From positions 1-15,549 of the forward strand of contig JAJXXT010000016.1 in assembly GCA_021780935.1 (NCBI GenBank): a DNA stretch of 15,549 nt. The letters are read 5' to 3'. Below are positions 1 to 8,015 of this stretch, piece after piece. Origin of the DNA: Pseudomonadota bacterium (GTDB lineage Bacteria > Pseudomonadota > Alphaproteobacteria > Acetobacterales > Acetobacteraceae). The translations under genes and the position numbers were made by a program. The notes beneath the pieces are model-generated. The model was not told the origin of the DNA, searched no databases, and saw nothing but the letters and a program-made list of their open reading frames with translations. Positions within the stretch are counted from its first letter, which is position 1; each line of letters starts with the position of its first letter.

Positions 1-680
1 CTGCGGATGCGCTTCTCGACCTGCAGCACGCCGATCTCGGCCTCCATGTGGCCGAACACGCGCTCCAGACGCTCGCCGATACTGGCGGTCTCCAGCACCT
101 CCTGCTTCTCGGCGATCTTGAGGTTGAGATGGCTCGCGACCGTATCCGCGAGCTTGCTCGGATCCTCGATCTGGTTGATCGAGACCAGCACCTCCGGTGC
201 GATCTTCTTGTTGAGCTTGATGTATTGCTCGAACTGCGAAACCACCGTCCGCGCCAGCGCTTCCAGTTCACGCGCCTCGGCGCCCTCGTCCGTCACCGGC
301 TCCACGAACGCCTCGAAATAGGCGTCCGTTTCCTTGAACGTCGCGATGCGCGCGCGCCGGCTGCCCTCGACCAGCACTTTCACCGTGCCGTCCGGCAATT
401 TCAGCAATTGCAGGATCGTCGAAACCGTGCCGACACGGAAAATGCCGTCCGCCGAGGGATCATCCTCGGTCGCATTCTTCTGGGCGACGAGCAGAATCTG
501 CTTGTCGTCCTTCATCACCGCTTCGAGCGCGCGCACGGACTTCTCGCGCCCGACGAAGAGCGGCACGATCATGTGCGGGAAAACCACGATGTCGCGCAGC
601 GGCAGCACCGGCAACAGATCACCCATGCCAGGCCCCGCCTGCTCCGGATCGCCCTTCTCGGGCCGATCGGATTCCGTCAT
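1..680 (-). CDS. lon: ATP-dependent protease Lon, N-terminal part (runs off the left edge)
   Basis: This is the first 226 codons of Lon, the cytoplasmic AAA+ serine protease that degrades misfolded and regulatory proteins. The translation starts MTESDRPEKGD and soon reaches the hallmark Lon N-domain segment LLPVLPLRDIVVFPHMIVPL at about residues 22-41. VGREKSVRALEAVM follows, and the visible part ends in the helical region ETASIGERLERVFGHMEAEI, which leads towards the ATPase domain. The AAA+ module and the Ser-Lys protease domain lie outside the window. The ATG at 678-680 is chosen because a perfect AAGGAGG Shine-Dalgarno lies just upstream and the N-domain begins at the expected distance. 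The gene follows clpX on the same strand after 207 bp and has its own heat-shock-like promoter. Identity is very secure. Confidence 0.97.
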   Translation of the reverse strand, partial: MTESDRPEKGDPEQAGPGMGDLLPVLPLRDIVVFPHMIVPLFVGREKSVRALEAVMKDDKQILLVAQKNATEDDPSADGIFRVGTVSTILQLLKLPDGTVKVLVEGSRRARIATFKETDAYFEAFVEPVTDEGAEARELEALARTVVSQFEQYIKLNKKIAPEVLVSINQIEDPSKLADTVASHLNLKIAEKQEVLETASIGERLERVFGHMEAEIGVLQVEKRIR

Positions 681-686
681 TGAAGA

Positions 687-693
687 CCTCCTT
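687..693 (-). promoter_or_regulatory. Strong ribosome binding site of lon
   Basis: The minus strand reads AAGGAGG six bases before the lon ATG. It is a full-length match to the anti-Shine-Dalgarno sequence and by far the best ribosome binding site in the window, which implies high translation of lon once transcribed. Confidence 0.85.
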
Positions 694-818
694 TCAGGAC
701 AGTCGCGGCACAGCCCGCCCCGGTGCACCGGCACCGACCATTGGCACGGACCACGCCGATTCGGACGATCGATTCGCCTTGCATCACGCCAGGGAGCCGC
801 CGCCGCCTCATCATCCCC

Positions 819-847
819 ATATCGGCACCGATGCCTCGCCCGACAAG
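819..847 (-). promoter_or_regulatory. Candidate RpoH (sigma-32) promoter of lon
   Basis: On the minus strand, CTTG (847-844) is followed after exactly 18 bases by CCGATAT (825-819). The alphaproteobacterial RpoH consensus is CTTG-N17/18-CYTATnT, so the -35 core is perfect and the -10 has one mismatch. Transcription would start near 810 and give a leader of about 130 nt before lon. Heat-shock control of lon is well established in proteobacteria. The site was found by eye and is unproven. Confidence 0.5.
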
Positions 848-868
848 CCCCGCCCCGAAGGGCCGGGC
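847..868 (-). terminator. Terminator-like hairpin after clpX, UUCG tetraloop
   Basis: Two 9-base arms (847-855 and 860-868) pair with a single G-G mismatch around a 4-base loop that reads TTCG on the minus strand, an exceptionally stable tetraloop. It lies 19 bases after the clpX stop. No T-tract follows, so it may act as a weak or Rho-assisted terminator or as a 3'-end stabiliser. Its last base is the first base of the candidate lon promoter. Confidence 0.55.
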
Positions 869-887
869 GCCAAGGCGGGAAGCGGCC

Positions 888-2141
<1,254 letters not shown>

Positions 2142-2182
2142 GGCTACTCCTGCCCCACCGTCACCAGGGCCAACCGCGAAAG

Positions 2183-2210
2183 ACTATACCCCTGACCTCG
2201 GCCCAACAAG
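2183..2210 (-). promoter_or_regulatory. Candidate clpX promoter
   Basis: On the minus strand, TATAGT (2188-2183) is a good -10 hexamer. A 16-base spacer separates it from CTTGTT (2210-2205), a weak -35. It is the only promoter-like site seen between clpP and clpX, and it would leave a leader of about 35 nt. The -35 element falls in and beside the loop of the clpP-clpX hairpin. It does not fit the RpoH -10 consensus. The assignment is tentative. Confidence 0.35.
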
Positions 2211-2227
2211 GGACCGAGCCAGGTCAG
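2192..2227 (-). terminator. Terminator-like hairpin after clpP
   Basis: The outer arms CTGACC (2192-2197) and GGTCAG (2222-2227) enclose inner arms TCGGCCC (2198-2204) and GGGACCGA (2210-2217, one bulged base) around the loop AACAA, with an extra four-base bulge on one side. It starts 24 bases past the clpP stop. No T-tract follows, so termination may be partial and clpX may also be read through from clpP. Confidence 0.45.
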
Positions 2228-2251
2228 CCGCGCCGGGACGCCGCCAGAATA

Positions 2252-2902
2252 TCAGACCGACGCCGTCGGCGCCGCACCGGGTGCGGGCGGGCGGCTGGCG
2301 ACGACCTCATCGACCAGTCCGAAATCCCGCGCCTCCTCGGCCGACATGTAGGTATCGCGCTCGAGGCGGCGCTCGATCGCTTCCAGTGTCTGCTCGGTGT
2401 GACGGACATAGATCTCGTTCAGGCGCTGGCGAAGGGTGAGAATCTCGCGCGCCTGGATCTCGATGTCGGTAGCCTGACCCTGGGCGCCGCCCGAGGGCTG
2501 ATGCACCATGATGCGCGCATTCGGCAGCGCAAAGCGCTTGCCCTTGGCGCCGGCGCACAGCAGCAGGCTGCCCATAGAGGCCGCCTGGCCGATGCACACC
2601 GTGCTCACCGGGCTCCGGATATACTGCATCGTATCGTAGATTGCCAGCCCGGCCGAGACGACGCCGCCCGGACTGTTGATATAGAAGGCGATATCCTTGG
2701 TCGGGTTCTCACTCTCCAGGAACAGCAACTGGGCGCAGATCAGCGCGCTCACCTGGTCGAACACCGTCCCGGTCAGGAAGATGATCCGCTCCTTGAGCAG
2801 ACGAGAATAGATGTCGAAGGCCCGCTCGCCGCGCGCGGTCTGCTCGACCACCATCGGCACCAGCGTGTTGCCGTAGACCTCGACCGGATCGCGGTCCTTC
2901 AT
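2252..2902 (-). CDS. clpP: ATP-dependent Clp protease, proteolytic subunit ClpP
   Basis: ClpP is the serine peptidase that forms a double-heptamer barrel and degrades substrates unfolded by ClpX or ClpA. With the ATG at 2900-2902 the product has 216 residues. It shows the catalytic triad Ser109 (in GQAASMGS), His134 (in IMVHQPSGG) and Asp183 (in ERDTYMS), plus the oxyanion-loop glycines of NSPGG at 76-80. An in-frame GTG at 2953 would add 17 residues. The later ATG is preferred because [21 protein letters not shown] matches the usual ClpP beginning, and a GGGGA precedes it at a workable distance. The last 15 residues are a low-complexity Pro/Ala tail. The gene lies between tig and clpX, and its promoter looks heat-inducible. 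Confidence 0.98.
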   Translation of the reverse strand: MKDRDPVEVYGNTLVPMVVEQTARGERAFDIYSRLLKERIIFLTGTVFDQVSALICAQLLFLESENPTKDIAFYINSPGGVVSAGLAIYDTMQYIRSPVSTVCIGQAASMGSLLLCAGAKGKRFALPNARIMVHQPSGGAQGQATDIEIQAREILTLRQRLNEIYVRHTEQTLEAIERRLERDTYMSAEEARDFGLVDEVVASRPPAPGAAPTASV

Positions 2903-2974
2903 CGCACTCGATTCCCCGCTCTGGGCCTGACCCGACCCATCGGACCCGACCACGCCATGGTAGCACCAAAAGGG

Positions 2975-3004
2975 TAAATAGGATGCTGAGCCGCGAATGC
3001 CAAT
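2975..3004 (-). promoter_or_regulatory. Candidate dual sigma-70/RpoH promoter of clpP
   Basis: Two overlapping promoters can be read on the minus strand. For sigma-70, TTGGCA (3003-2998, 5 of 6) is followed after 17 bases by TATTTA (2980-2975). For RpoH, ATTG (3004-3001, 3 of 4) is followed after 18 bases by CCTATTT (2982-2976), which fits the alphaproteobacterial -10 CYTATnT completely. The start would be near 2968, giving a leader of about 65 nt. Dual basal and heat-shock expression suits clpP. Confidence 0.55.
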
Positions 3005-3020
3005 CCGGCCCGCGGCTCAG
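2986..3020 (-). terminator. 10-bp inverted repeat at the tig stop codon, overlapping the clpP promoter
   Basis: CTGAGCCGCG (2986-2995) and its exact reverse complement CGCGGCTCAG (3011-3020) flank a 15-base loop. The tig TGA (3019-3017) is inside one arm. On the minus strand a T-rich stretch (CCTATTTACCCTTTT) follows shortly, so this is the best candidate for a tig terminator. The clpP -35 lies in the loop and the other arm fills the spacer, so the repeat could also be an operator. Confidence 0.55.
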
Positions 3021-4372
3021 ACCTTCTCCGGAGTCTCCGGGTCGGCGAGCAGCGTCTCCGGCGAAACGGTCTGCTCTTCGAGCTTCACCAGTTCGAGGAC
3101 GAAATCGACCACCTTGTCCTCATAGATCGGCCCCCGCAGCGACTCGATGGCGCTGGGGTTCTTGCGGAAGAACTCCATCAGCTGTGCCTCCTGGCCGGGA
3201 TAGCGGGACGCCTCCTGGCGCATCGCGCGCGAGAGCTCCTCGTTGCTTACGGAGAGCGTGTTGGCCCGACCAATCTCTGCCAGCAGCAGGCCGAGTCGCA
3301 CCCGGCGCACGGCGATGGCACGGTAATCGGCCTTCAGCGTCGCCTCGTCCTTGCCGGCGTCCTCGGCGTCGAGCTGGCCCGCGGCGCGGTCCGCCTCGAT
3401 GCGCTGCCAGATCTGGCCGAACTCCGCCTCGACCAGCGACTCGGGCACCGTGAAATCGACGCGCTCGGCCAGCGCGTCCAGCAGCGCCCGCTTCAGGCGC
3501 TGGCGCGTGGCGCGGTCGTAGTCGCGCTGGATCTGCCGGCGCACCGTGTCGCGCAGCTCGGCCAGAGCATCGAACCCCAGCTTCTCCGCCAGCGCCTCGT
3601 CCACCGGCGGCACCTCCGCCTCGCGCAGGTCGGTCACGGTGATGGCGAAGCTCGCCGTCTTGCCGGCGACCTCGCGGGCACCGTAATCCTCGGGGAAGGT
3701 CGCCTCGATCGTGCGGCTCTCCCCCACCGAGAGCCCTTCGAGCTGCTCGGTGAAGCCCGGGATGAAGCCGGGCCCGCCGACCTCGGCGCTGACGCCGCTG
3801 CCGGACCCGTTGGGCAGTGGCGCGCCGTCGACGGTGCCGGTGAAATCGATGGTCAGCACATCCCCGACGCGCGAGGGCCGCGGCTCGGCCGGGGCAACGA
3901 GCTGGCGCTGGCGGCGGGCGATCTCGGCGAGCGCCTTGTCCACCGACTCGTCGCTCGCCTCCGCCTTCATTTTCGGCAGGGTGATGGCGGCGAAGTCGGG
4001 CGGCGTGATCTCGGGAAGAACCTCGAATTCGAGCGTGAAGGCGACATCCTCGGCCGCCCCGCCGGTGGCGAGCTTCGGCGCCTCACCCTGCAGGTCCAGC
4101 TTCGGCTGCATCGCCGGCCGCAGACCGCGCTCGCTGATCACCTGCTGCGCGGCCTCGTTCAGGCGCTCCTGCAGCACCTCGGAACCGACCGAGGCGCCGA
4201 AGCGCTGGCGCACCAGCGTCGACGGCACCTTGCCAGGGCGGAAACCGGGCAGGCGCAGGGTGCGGCCGAGCTCGGCCAGGCGGGCGCTATGCCGGCCGGC
4301 GAGATCGGCGGCGGGAATCACCACGGAAAAGCCGCGACGAAGCCCGTCGGAAAGCGTCTCGGTGACCTGCAT
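3017..4372 (-). CDS. tig: Trigger factor, ribosome-associated chaperone and peptidyl-prolyl isomerase
   Basis: Trigger factor binds next to the ribosomal exit tunnel and folds nascent chains. The 451-residue product starts MQVTETLSDGLRRGF. It carries the ribosome-docking signature GFRPGK at residues 43-48, an FKBP-type isomerase domain at about 167-250 (VGDVLTIDFTGTVDG through PGFIPGFTEQLEGL), and a long C-terminal helical chaperone domain ending in an acidic tail. The ATG at 4370-4372 is chosen because the ribosome-binding N-domain starts there and AGGAG lies upstream. The open frame continues further upstream, but only through the tRNA gene. The tRNA ends just 35 bp before this start, leaving no room for a normal promoter, so tig mRNA probably comes from a tRNA-tig transcript. 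clpP, clpX and lon follow. Confidence 0.97.
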   Translation of the reverse strand: MQVTETLSDGLRRGFSVVIPAADLAGRHSARLAELGRTLRLPGFRPGKVPSTLVRQRFGASVGSEVLQERLNEAAQQVISERGLRPAMQPKLDLQGEAPKLATGGAAEDVAFTLEFEVLPEITPPDFAAITLPKMKAEASDESVDKALAEIARRQRQLVAPAEPRPSRVGDVLTIDFTGTVDGAPLPNGSGSGVSAEVGGPGFIPGFTEQLEGLSVGESRTIEATFPEDYGAREVAGKTASFAITVTDLREAEVPPVDEALAEKLGFDALAELRDTVRRQIQRDYDRATRQRLKRALLDALAERVDFTVPESLVEAEFGQIWQRIEADRAAGQLDAEDAGKDEATLKADYRAIAVRRVRLGLLLAEIGRANTLSVSNEELSRAMRQEASRYPGQEAQLMEFFRKNPSAIESLRGPIYEDKVVDFVLELVKLEEQTVSPETLLADPETPEKV

Positions 4373-4407
4373 TGACGTTCGAACTCCTCGCTGACCCGGC
4401 GCGGCGC

Positions 4408-4492
4408 TGGTGCGGGCGAAGGGACTTGAACCCCCACGGCTTGCGCCACCAGAACCTAAATCTGGCGTGTCTACCACTTCCACCACGCCCGC
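4408..4492 (-). tRNA. tRNA-Leu, anticodon UAG
   Basis: The minus strand folds into a full class II tRNA. The 7-bp acceptor stem is GCGGGCG/CGCCCGC. The anticodon stem is CCAGA/TCTGG with loop TTTAGGT, so the anticodon is TAG at positions 34-36. There is a long variable arm (TGGCGCAAGCCGT), as expected for leucine, and a T-arm with TTCAAGT. The discriminator base is A and the 3' CCA is encoded (4410-4408). It reads CUA and, by wobble, CUG-type leucine codons. It sits directly upstream of tig and is probably cut from a shared precursor. Confidence 0.96.
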
Positions 4493-4513
4493 AGGCGCGG
4501 CCGTGAAGCGGGG

Positions 4514-4542
4514 CGTGTAGCGCACGGGGGCCAGCGCGGCAA
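4514..4542 (-). promoter_or_regulatory. Candidate promoter of tRNA-Leu and tig
   Basis: On the minus strand, TTGCCG (4542-4537) is followed after 17 bases by TACACG (4519-4514). It is a modest match (4 of 6 and 3 of 6), but it has ideal spacing and is placed so that transcription would start about 15 nt before the mature tRNA. It lies in the only non-coding gap between der and the tRNA. Confidence 0.35.
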
Positions 4543-4550
4543 GCCGGGGC

Positions 4551-5912
4551 TCAGCGTTCCTCGGCGAAGGGGTTGCGCGTGCCGCGCAGGCGCAGCCGGA
4601 TCGGCGTTCCAGGCAGGCCGAAGGTCTCGCGCAGCCCGTTGACCAGATAGCGCTGGTAATCCTCCGGCAGCTGCTCGGCCCGTGTGCCGAACACGACGAA
4701 GCTCGGCGGCCGCGCCTTGGCCTGCGTGATATAGCGCAGCTTCAGCCGCCGCCCCTCCACCATCGGCGGCGCGTGCCGGGCCAGCGCGCCCTCGAACCAA
4801 CGATTGAGCTCCGCCGTCGGCACCCTTCGGTTCCAGATCGCATGCGCCCGCCGCACCGCCGGCAGCAGCGCCTCGAGCCCGCTGCCGCTCAGGGCCGAGA
4901 CCGTCACCACCTCGACCCCGCGAAGCTGCGCCAGGCTCGTCATCAGCCGGTCGTTGATCGCTCGCCGCGCCGCCGTGCGGTCGGTCACGGCGTCCCATTT
5001 GTTCAGCGCGATGACGCAGGCGCGGCCCTCGCGCTCGATCAGCCGCGCGATCTGCAGATCCTGGTCGTGCACCCCCGCGGCGGCATCGACCACCAGCACG
5101 ACCAACTCCGCCCGCTTCAGCGCCTCGATCGAGGACGAGGTCGACATGCTCTCCAGCCCCGCCTCGACGCGCGCGCGCCGGCGCAGGCCCGCGGTATCGA
5201 CCAGTTCGATGATCCCGCCGCCGCCATCGTTTATGCGCACGGCAATGGCGTCGCGCGTCAGCCCGGGTTCGGGGCCGGTGATCACCCGTTCCTCGCCGAG
5301 CAGCCGGTTGAGCAGCGTGGATTTGCCGGCATTGGGCCGGCCGATGATCGCCAGGCGCAGCGTCGGCACGGCGTCGTCCGTGCCCTCCTCCCCCTCGGCT
5401 GGCGCGTCGTCGGCCGGGAGCGCCGCCGCGACCGCCTCGGCGAGCACGTCGATCCCTTCCCCATGCTCGGCGGAAACCGCGATCGGCTCGCCGAGGCCGA
5501 GCGCGTAGGCCTCCAGCGCCGCCGCGTGCCCGGCCCGACCCTCGGCTTTGTTGGCGATCAGCAGCACCGGGCGCTTCTGGCGGCGCAGCCACGCCGCGAT
5601 TTCGGTGTCCGCCGCCGTCACCCCGGCCCGGGCATCGACCACGAACAGCACCACCGCCGCCCGCCGCATCGCCGCACCGGCGGCGGCGCGCATGCGCGCG
5701 GCGAGCGAGCCGGGCGCCGCCTCCTCCAGCCCGCCAGTGTCAATGACGGTCACGTGCCGGCCGGCCAGTTCGGCCTCGAACTCCTTGGCGTCGCGCGTCA
5801 CCCCGGGCGTATCGGCGACGATCGCCAGCCGCCGTCCGACCAGGCGGTTGAACAGGGTCGACTTGCCGACATTCGGCCGACCGACGATGGCGATGGCGGG
5901 CGGCGCACCCAT
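4551..5912 (-). CDS. der: Ribosome biogenesis GTPase Der (EngA)
   Basis: Der is an essential tandem-GTPase factor for 50S subunit maturation. The 453-residue product has two G domains. The first has P-loop GRPNVGKS at 11-18, DTGG at 58-61 and NKAE at 121-124. The second has P-loop GRPNAGKS at 191-198, DTAG at 239-242 and NKWD at 304-307. They are joined by an acidic linker at about 166-183 and followed by the KH-like C-terminal domain (from about residue 350; YITQAKARPPSFVVFG). The first-domain G4 motif ends in Glu where NKxD is canonical. The ATG at 5910-5912 is two bases after the TGA of bamB with no separate ribosome binding site, so translation is probably coupled. The frame extends upstream through bamB, but the P-loop position fixes this start. 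Confidence 0.98.
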   Translation of the reverse strand: MGAPPAIAIVGRPNVGKSTLFNRLVGRRLAIVADTPGVTRDAKEFEAELAGRHVTVIDTGGLEEAAPGSLAARMRAAAGAAMRRAAVVLFVVDARAGVTAADTEIAAWLRRQKRPVLLIANKAEGRAGHAAALEAYALGLGEPIAVSAEHGEGIDVLAEAVAAALPADDAPAEGEEGTDDAVPTLRLAIIGRPNAGKSTLLNRLLGEERVITGPEPGLTRDAIAVRINDGGGGIIELVDTAGLRRRARVEAGLESMSTSSSIEALKRAELVVLVVDAAAGVHDQDLQIARLIEREGRACVIALNKWDAVTDRTAARRAINDRLMTSLAQLRGVEVVTVSALSGSGLEALLPAVRRAHAIWNRRVPTAELNRWFEGALARHAPPMVEGRRLKLRYITQAKARPPSFVVFGTRAEQLPEDYQRYLVNGLRETFGLPGTPIRLRLRGTRNPFAEER

Positions 5913-5914
5913 GG

Positions 5915-7276
5915 TCAGCGCAGCGCGGTAAGCGCGCCGTCGTCCGTCACGAGGTAGAGCGCCCCACCGGCGACGATGGGCGGCACCGCGGCCGGCGCGG
6001 CGAACTGCTCGGCGCCGAGCAGTTCCCCGGTATAGGGGCTGACCGAGAGCGCCTGACCGTTGGTCCCGGCGAACACCAGCCGGTCGCCGAGCAGCGCGGG
6101 GCCGAACCAGGCGATGGCGCCACTCTCCTTCTTCACATTGGTGTAGAGCGGCAACTGCCTCACCCAGCCGACCTCGGCGGTGCGGATATTCACCGCCGCG
6201 GCACGCTGATCCAGCGTCACGACGAACAGCCACTCGCCGGCAATCCACGGCGTCTGCCCGCCGCCGACCTCCTTCTCCCACAGCCGCCGCCCGGTATGCA
6301 GATCGTCGGCGATCAGCAATCCGCCCTGGCCGAAGAAGAACACCTGGTCGCCGCCGATGACCGGCATCGCCGTGATGGCGGCGATGGCGATGTCGCTGTC
6401 ACGCGAGCCGAGGGCGGGAATGCTGTCGCTCCACACCACGTCGCCGGTCTCCGCGCGCAGGGCGGCGACGTCACCGGAGCCGAAGCCCGCAAAGACGAAG
6501 CCCGCGGCGTAGGCTGGGGCCGGGGCGGCCAGCACCGAGGTGGCGACGGCGCGCGCCTGGTGCGACCAGAGTTCGCGCCCGTCATCGGCGGCGAGCGCCA
6601 CCAGGCGCTGGCCGATGGTGACCACGAACACGCGCCCATCGGCGATCATCGGGCTGGACCGCACCGGCAGATCGAGCGTGCGGCGCCAGACCACGCCGCC
6701 CTTGACGGCGTCGAGCGCGATCACGTCGCCGCGGCCGGTCGTGGCGTGCAGCCGCCCCTCGGCAACGGCGAGGCCGCCGCCGACATTGCTGCCGCGCTCG
6801 TTTTTTCCCTTGGTATCGAATTGCCACAGCGGGCCACCCGAGCGGGCATCGAAGGCGTGGATCAGGCCGGCGCTGTCCATGGTGTAGATCCGCCCGCCAA
6901 AGACCACGGGGACGGCGGTGATCTTGCGCCGGTAGCCGCCGCCCTGGCCGAGGCTGACACTGAAGGCCGGCCGCAGCACCGCGGCGCTCTGCAGATTGCC
7001 CATGTTGTGGGCCGGATTGCCGCCCGGCTGCGGCCACGCGGCATTGGCGACCGCCGGCGGCAGAACGACGTCGGGCCGCCGCCCCTTGGGCGGCTCCAGA
7101 CCGTGCTCGACGCGGCCGACATCCTCGCGCTTGCCCGGCAGTGTCGTCTTGCTCGACGAGAACATATTGTCGAACAGGCTGCAGCCGGCGAGCGTGCCGG
7201 CCGCGAGCGGCAGCAGCGCGCGACGTCCGAGCCCGGCGGCGTGGGCCGTTCGCATGCGTCTTCCCGGGCCGCGCAT
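5915..7276 (-). CDS. bamB: BamB-like outer-membrane assembly lipoprotein (PQQ-type beta-propeller)
   Basis: The 453-residue product begins with a signal peptide ending in the lipobox LAGC (Cys32), so it is expected to be a lipoprotein. Repeated blades follow, of the pattern A-DG-VFV-T--G-L-ALDA-TG--LW (for example around IADGRVFVVTIGQRLVALAA), characteristic of PQQ/pyrrolo-quinoline beta-propellers. BamB belongs to the BAM complex that inserts outer-membrane proteins. The product is longer than the roughly 390-residue E. coli protein, partly because of a Pro-rich linker after the lipid anchor. The order yfgM-bamB-der is the same as in E. coli and supports BamB over a quinoprotein enzyme. The ATG at 7276-7274 overlaps the yfgM stop (TGATG). 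An in-frame ATG seven codons later would also keep a full signal peptide. Confidence 0.87.
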   Translation of the reverse strand: MRGPGRRMRTAHAAGLGRRALLPLAAGTLAGCSLFDNMFSSSKTTLPGKREDVGRVEHGLEPPKGRRPDVVLPPAVANAAWPQPGGNPAHNMGNLQSAAVLRPAFSVSLGQGGGYRRKITAVPVVFGGRIYTMDSAGLIHAFDARSGGPLWQFDTKGKNERGSNVGGGLAVAEGRLHATTGRGDVIALDAVKGGVVWRRTLDLPVRSSPMIADGRVFVVTIGQRLVALAADDGRELWSHQARAVATSVLAAPAPAYAAGFVFAGFGSGDVAALRAETGDVVWSDSIPALGSRDSDIAIAAITAMPVIGGDQVFFFGQGGLLIADDLHTGRRLWEKEVGGGQTPWIAGEWLFVVTLDQRAAAVNIRTAEVGWVRQLPLYTNVKKESGAIAWFGPALLGDRLVFAGTNGQALSVSPYTGELLGAEQFAAPAAVPPIVAGGALYLVTDDGALTALR

Positions 7277-7941
7277 CAGCCACCCAACCGGGCCAGCATC
7301 GCGCTGGCGCGCTCACGCACCCCGGTGGGGATGGTCACGTCCTGCGCCAGACCCTGCCACAGGGCCTCGGCCTCCTTCGCCTTGCCCTGGCGCTGGTCCA
7401 GCAGGGCCTGTGCCTCCTGGGCAAGCGGCCGCCAGGGACTGTCCGGGCTCATCAGCGGCGCGAGCCGCGCGGCGAGCAGCGACGGGTCGCCCTGGTCGAT
7501 CTGATGCTGTACCCAGAGCAGGCTGGCGAGGCTGCGCAGGATGGACGACGCCGCCGGGTCGGCCGCGACCGCGTCCCAAAGCGCCAGCGCCCCCGGCAGA
7601 TCCCCGGTATCGGCCCGCAGGGCGGCTTCCTGCAGCTTCGCCAGCGGCCGATAGCCGGGCGAAGCAGACGTGGCCACCCTGGCGAAGGCGGCGATTGCCG
7701 CCTTCGGATCCGGCGCGGCCACGGGTTCGGACTGCTCGCCGGCGTCGCGCATGGCGGCGAGATAGACCGACGCGACGGCGCGGTCCTGGCGCAACTGGTA
7801 CCACTTCCAGGCCTGCCACGCCCCGGCGCCGGCAATCGCCAGCAGCACGGCGCCCCCGAGCCAGGCGCCATAGCGAACCAGCAGCTTCTGCAGCCGCTCG
7901 GCGCGCAGATCTTCGTCAACTTCGTCGAAGATATCGACCAC
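7276..7941 (-). CDS. yfgM: YfgM-like membrane-anchored TPR protein (ancillary SecYEG translocon subunit family)
   Basis: The 221-residue protein has a short acidic cytoplasmic N-terminus (MVDIFDEVDEDLRAER), one membrane helix at about residues 27-47 (GGAVLLAIAGAGAWQAW) and a periplasmic alpha-helical TPR-like domain rich in Ala and Leu. This is the YfgM/TPR_21 layout. In E. coli YfgM associates with the SecYEG translocon and the chaperone PpiD and hands proteins on in the periplasm. The start is a GTG (7941-7939) preceded by GAAGGG at a good distance. Starting at the next Met would remove the membrane anchor. Its stop overlaps the bamB start by one base, and the yfgM-bamB-der order matches enterobacteria. 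The periplasmic TPR assignment rests on pattern and context. Confidence 0.82.
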   Translation of the reverse strand: MVDIFDEVDEDLRAERLQKLLVRYGAWLGGAVLLAIAGAGAWQAWKWYQLRQDRAVASVYLAAMRDAGEQSEPVAAPDPKAAIAAFARVATSASPGYRPLAKLQEAALRADTGDLPGALALWDAVAADPAASSILRSLASLLWVQHQIDQGDPSLLAARLAPLMSPDSPWRPLAQEAQALLDQRQGKAKEAEALWQGLAQDVTIPTGVRERASAMLARLGG

Positions 7942-7961
7942 GCAGTATCACCCTTCGCGCA

Positions 7962-8015
7962 TAGCCCAGCCGGCACGGATAGCCCAGCGGGCGCGGTTTG
8001 CCCGGCGGGCGCGGA
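7962..8015. repeat. Three tandem copies of an 18-bp repeat in the yfgM leader
   Basis: Three adjacent 18-base units lie at 7962-7979, 7980-7997 and 7998-8015, with the shared pattern T(A/T)GCCC(A/G)GC(C/G)GGC(A/G)CGG(A/T). Neighbouring copies differ at two to four positions. Each unit contains a small near-palindrome of the GCCCG-CGGGC type, so the array can fold as three successive mini-hairpins. It lies between a candidate promoter and the yfgM GTG, in the gap shared with the divergent gene at 8102. Confidence 0.75.

Noticed and set aside
2903..2953. A longer ClpP starting at GTG 2953
   Set aside because: The extra 17 residues (Gly/Ser/Gln-rich) do not resemble ClpP, and the GTG would be only about 15 nt from the predicted transcription start. 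The ATG at 2902 matches the usual family N-terminus.
4373..4525. An N-terminal extension of trigger factor
   Set aside because: The extra codons are the tRNA-Leu gene read in frame. The ribosome-docking domain begins at the ATG at 4372.
4773..5957. A 394-codon plus-strand open frame opposite der
   Set aside because: It is an antisense shadow of a clearly real gene, with low-complexity Arg/Gln/His composition and no start context.
5915..7276. A PQQ-dependent dehydrogenase instead of BamB
   Set aside because: It is too short, has a lipobox and lacks the quinoprotein catalytic regions. It also sits between yfgM and der exactly where bamB is expected.
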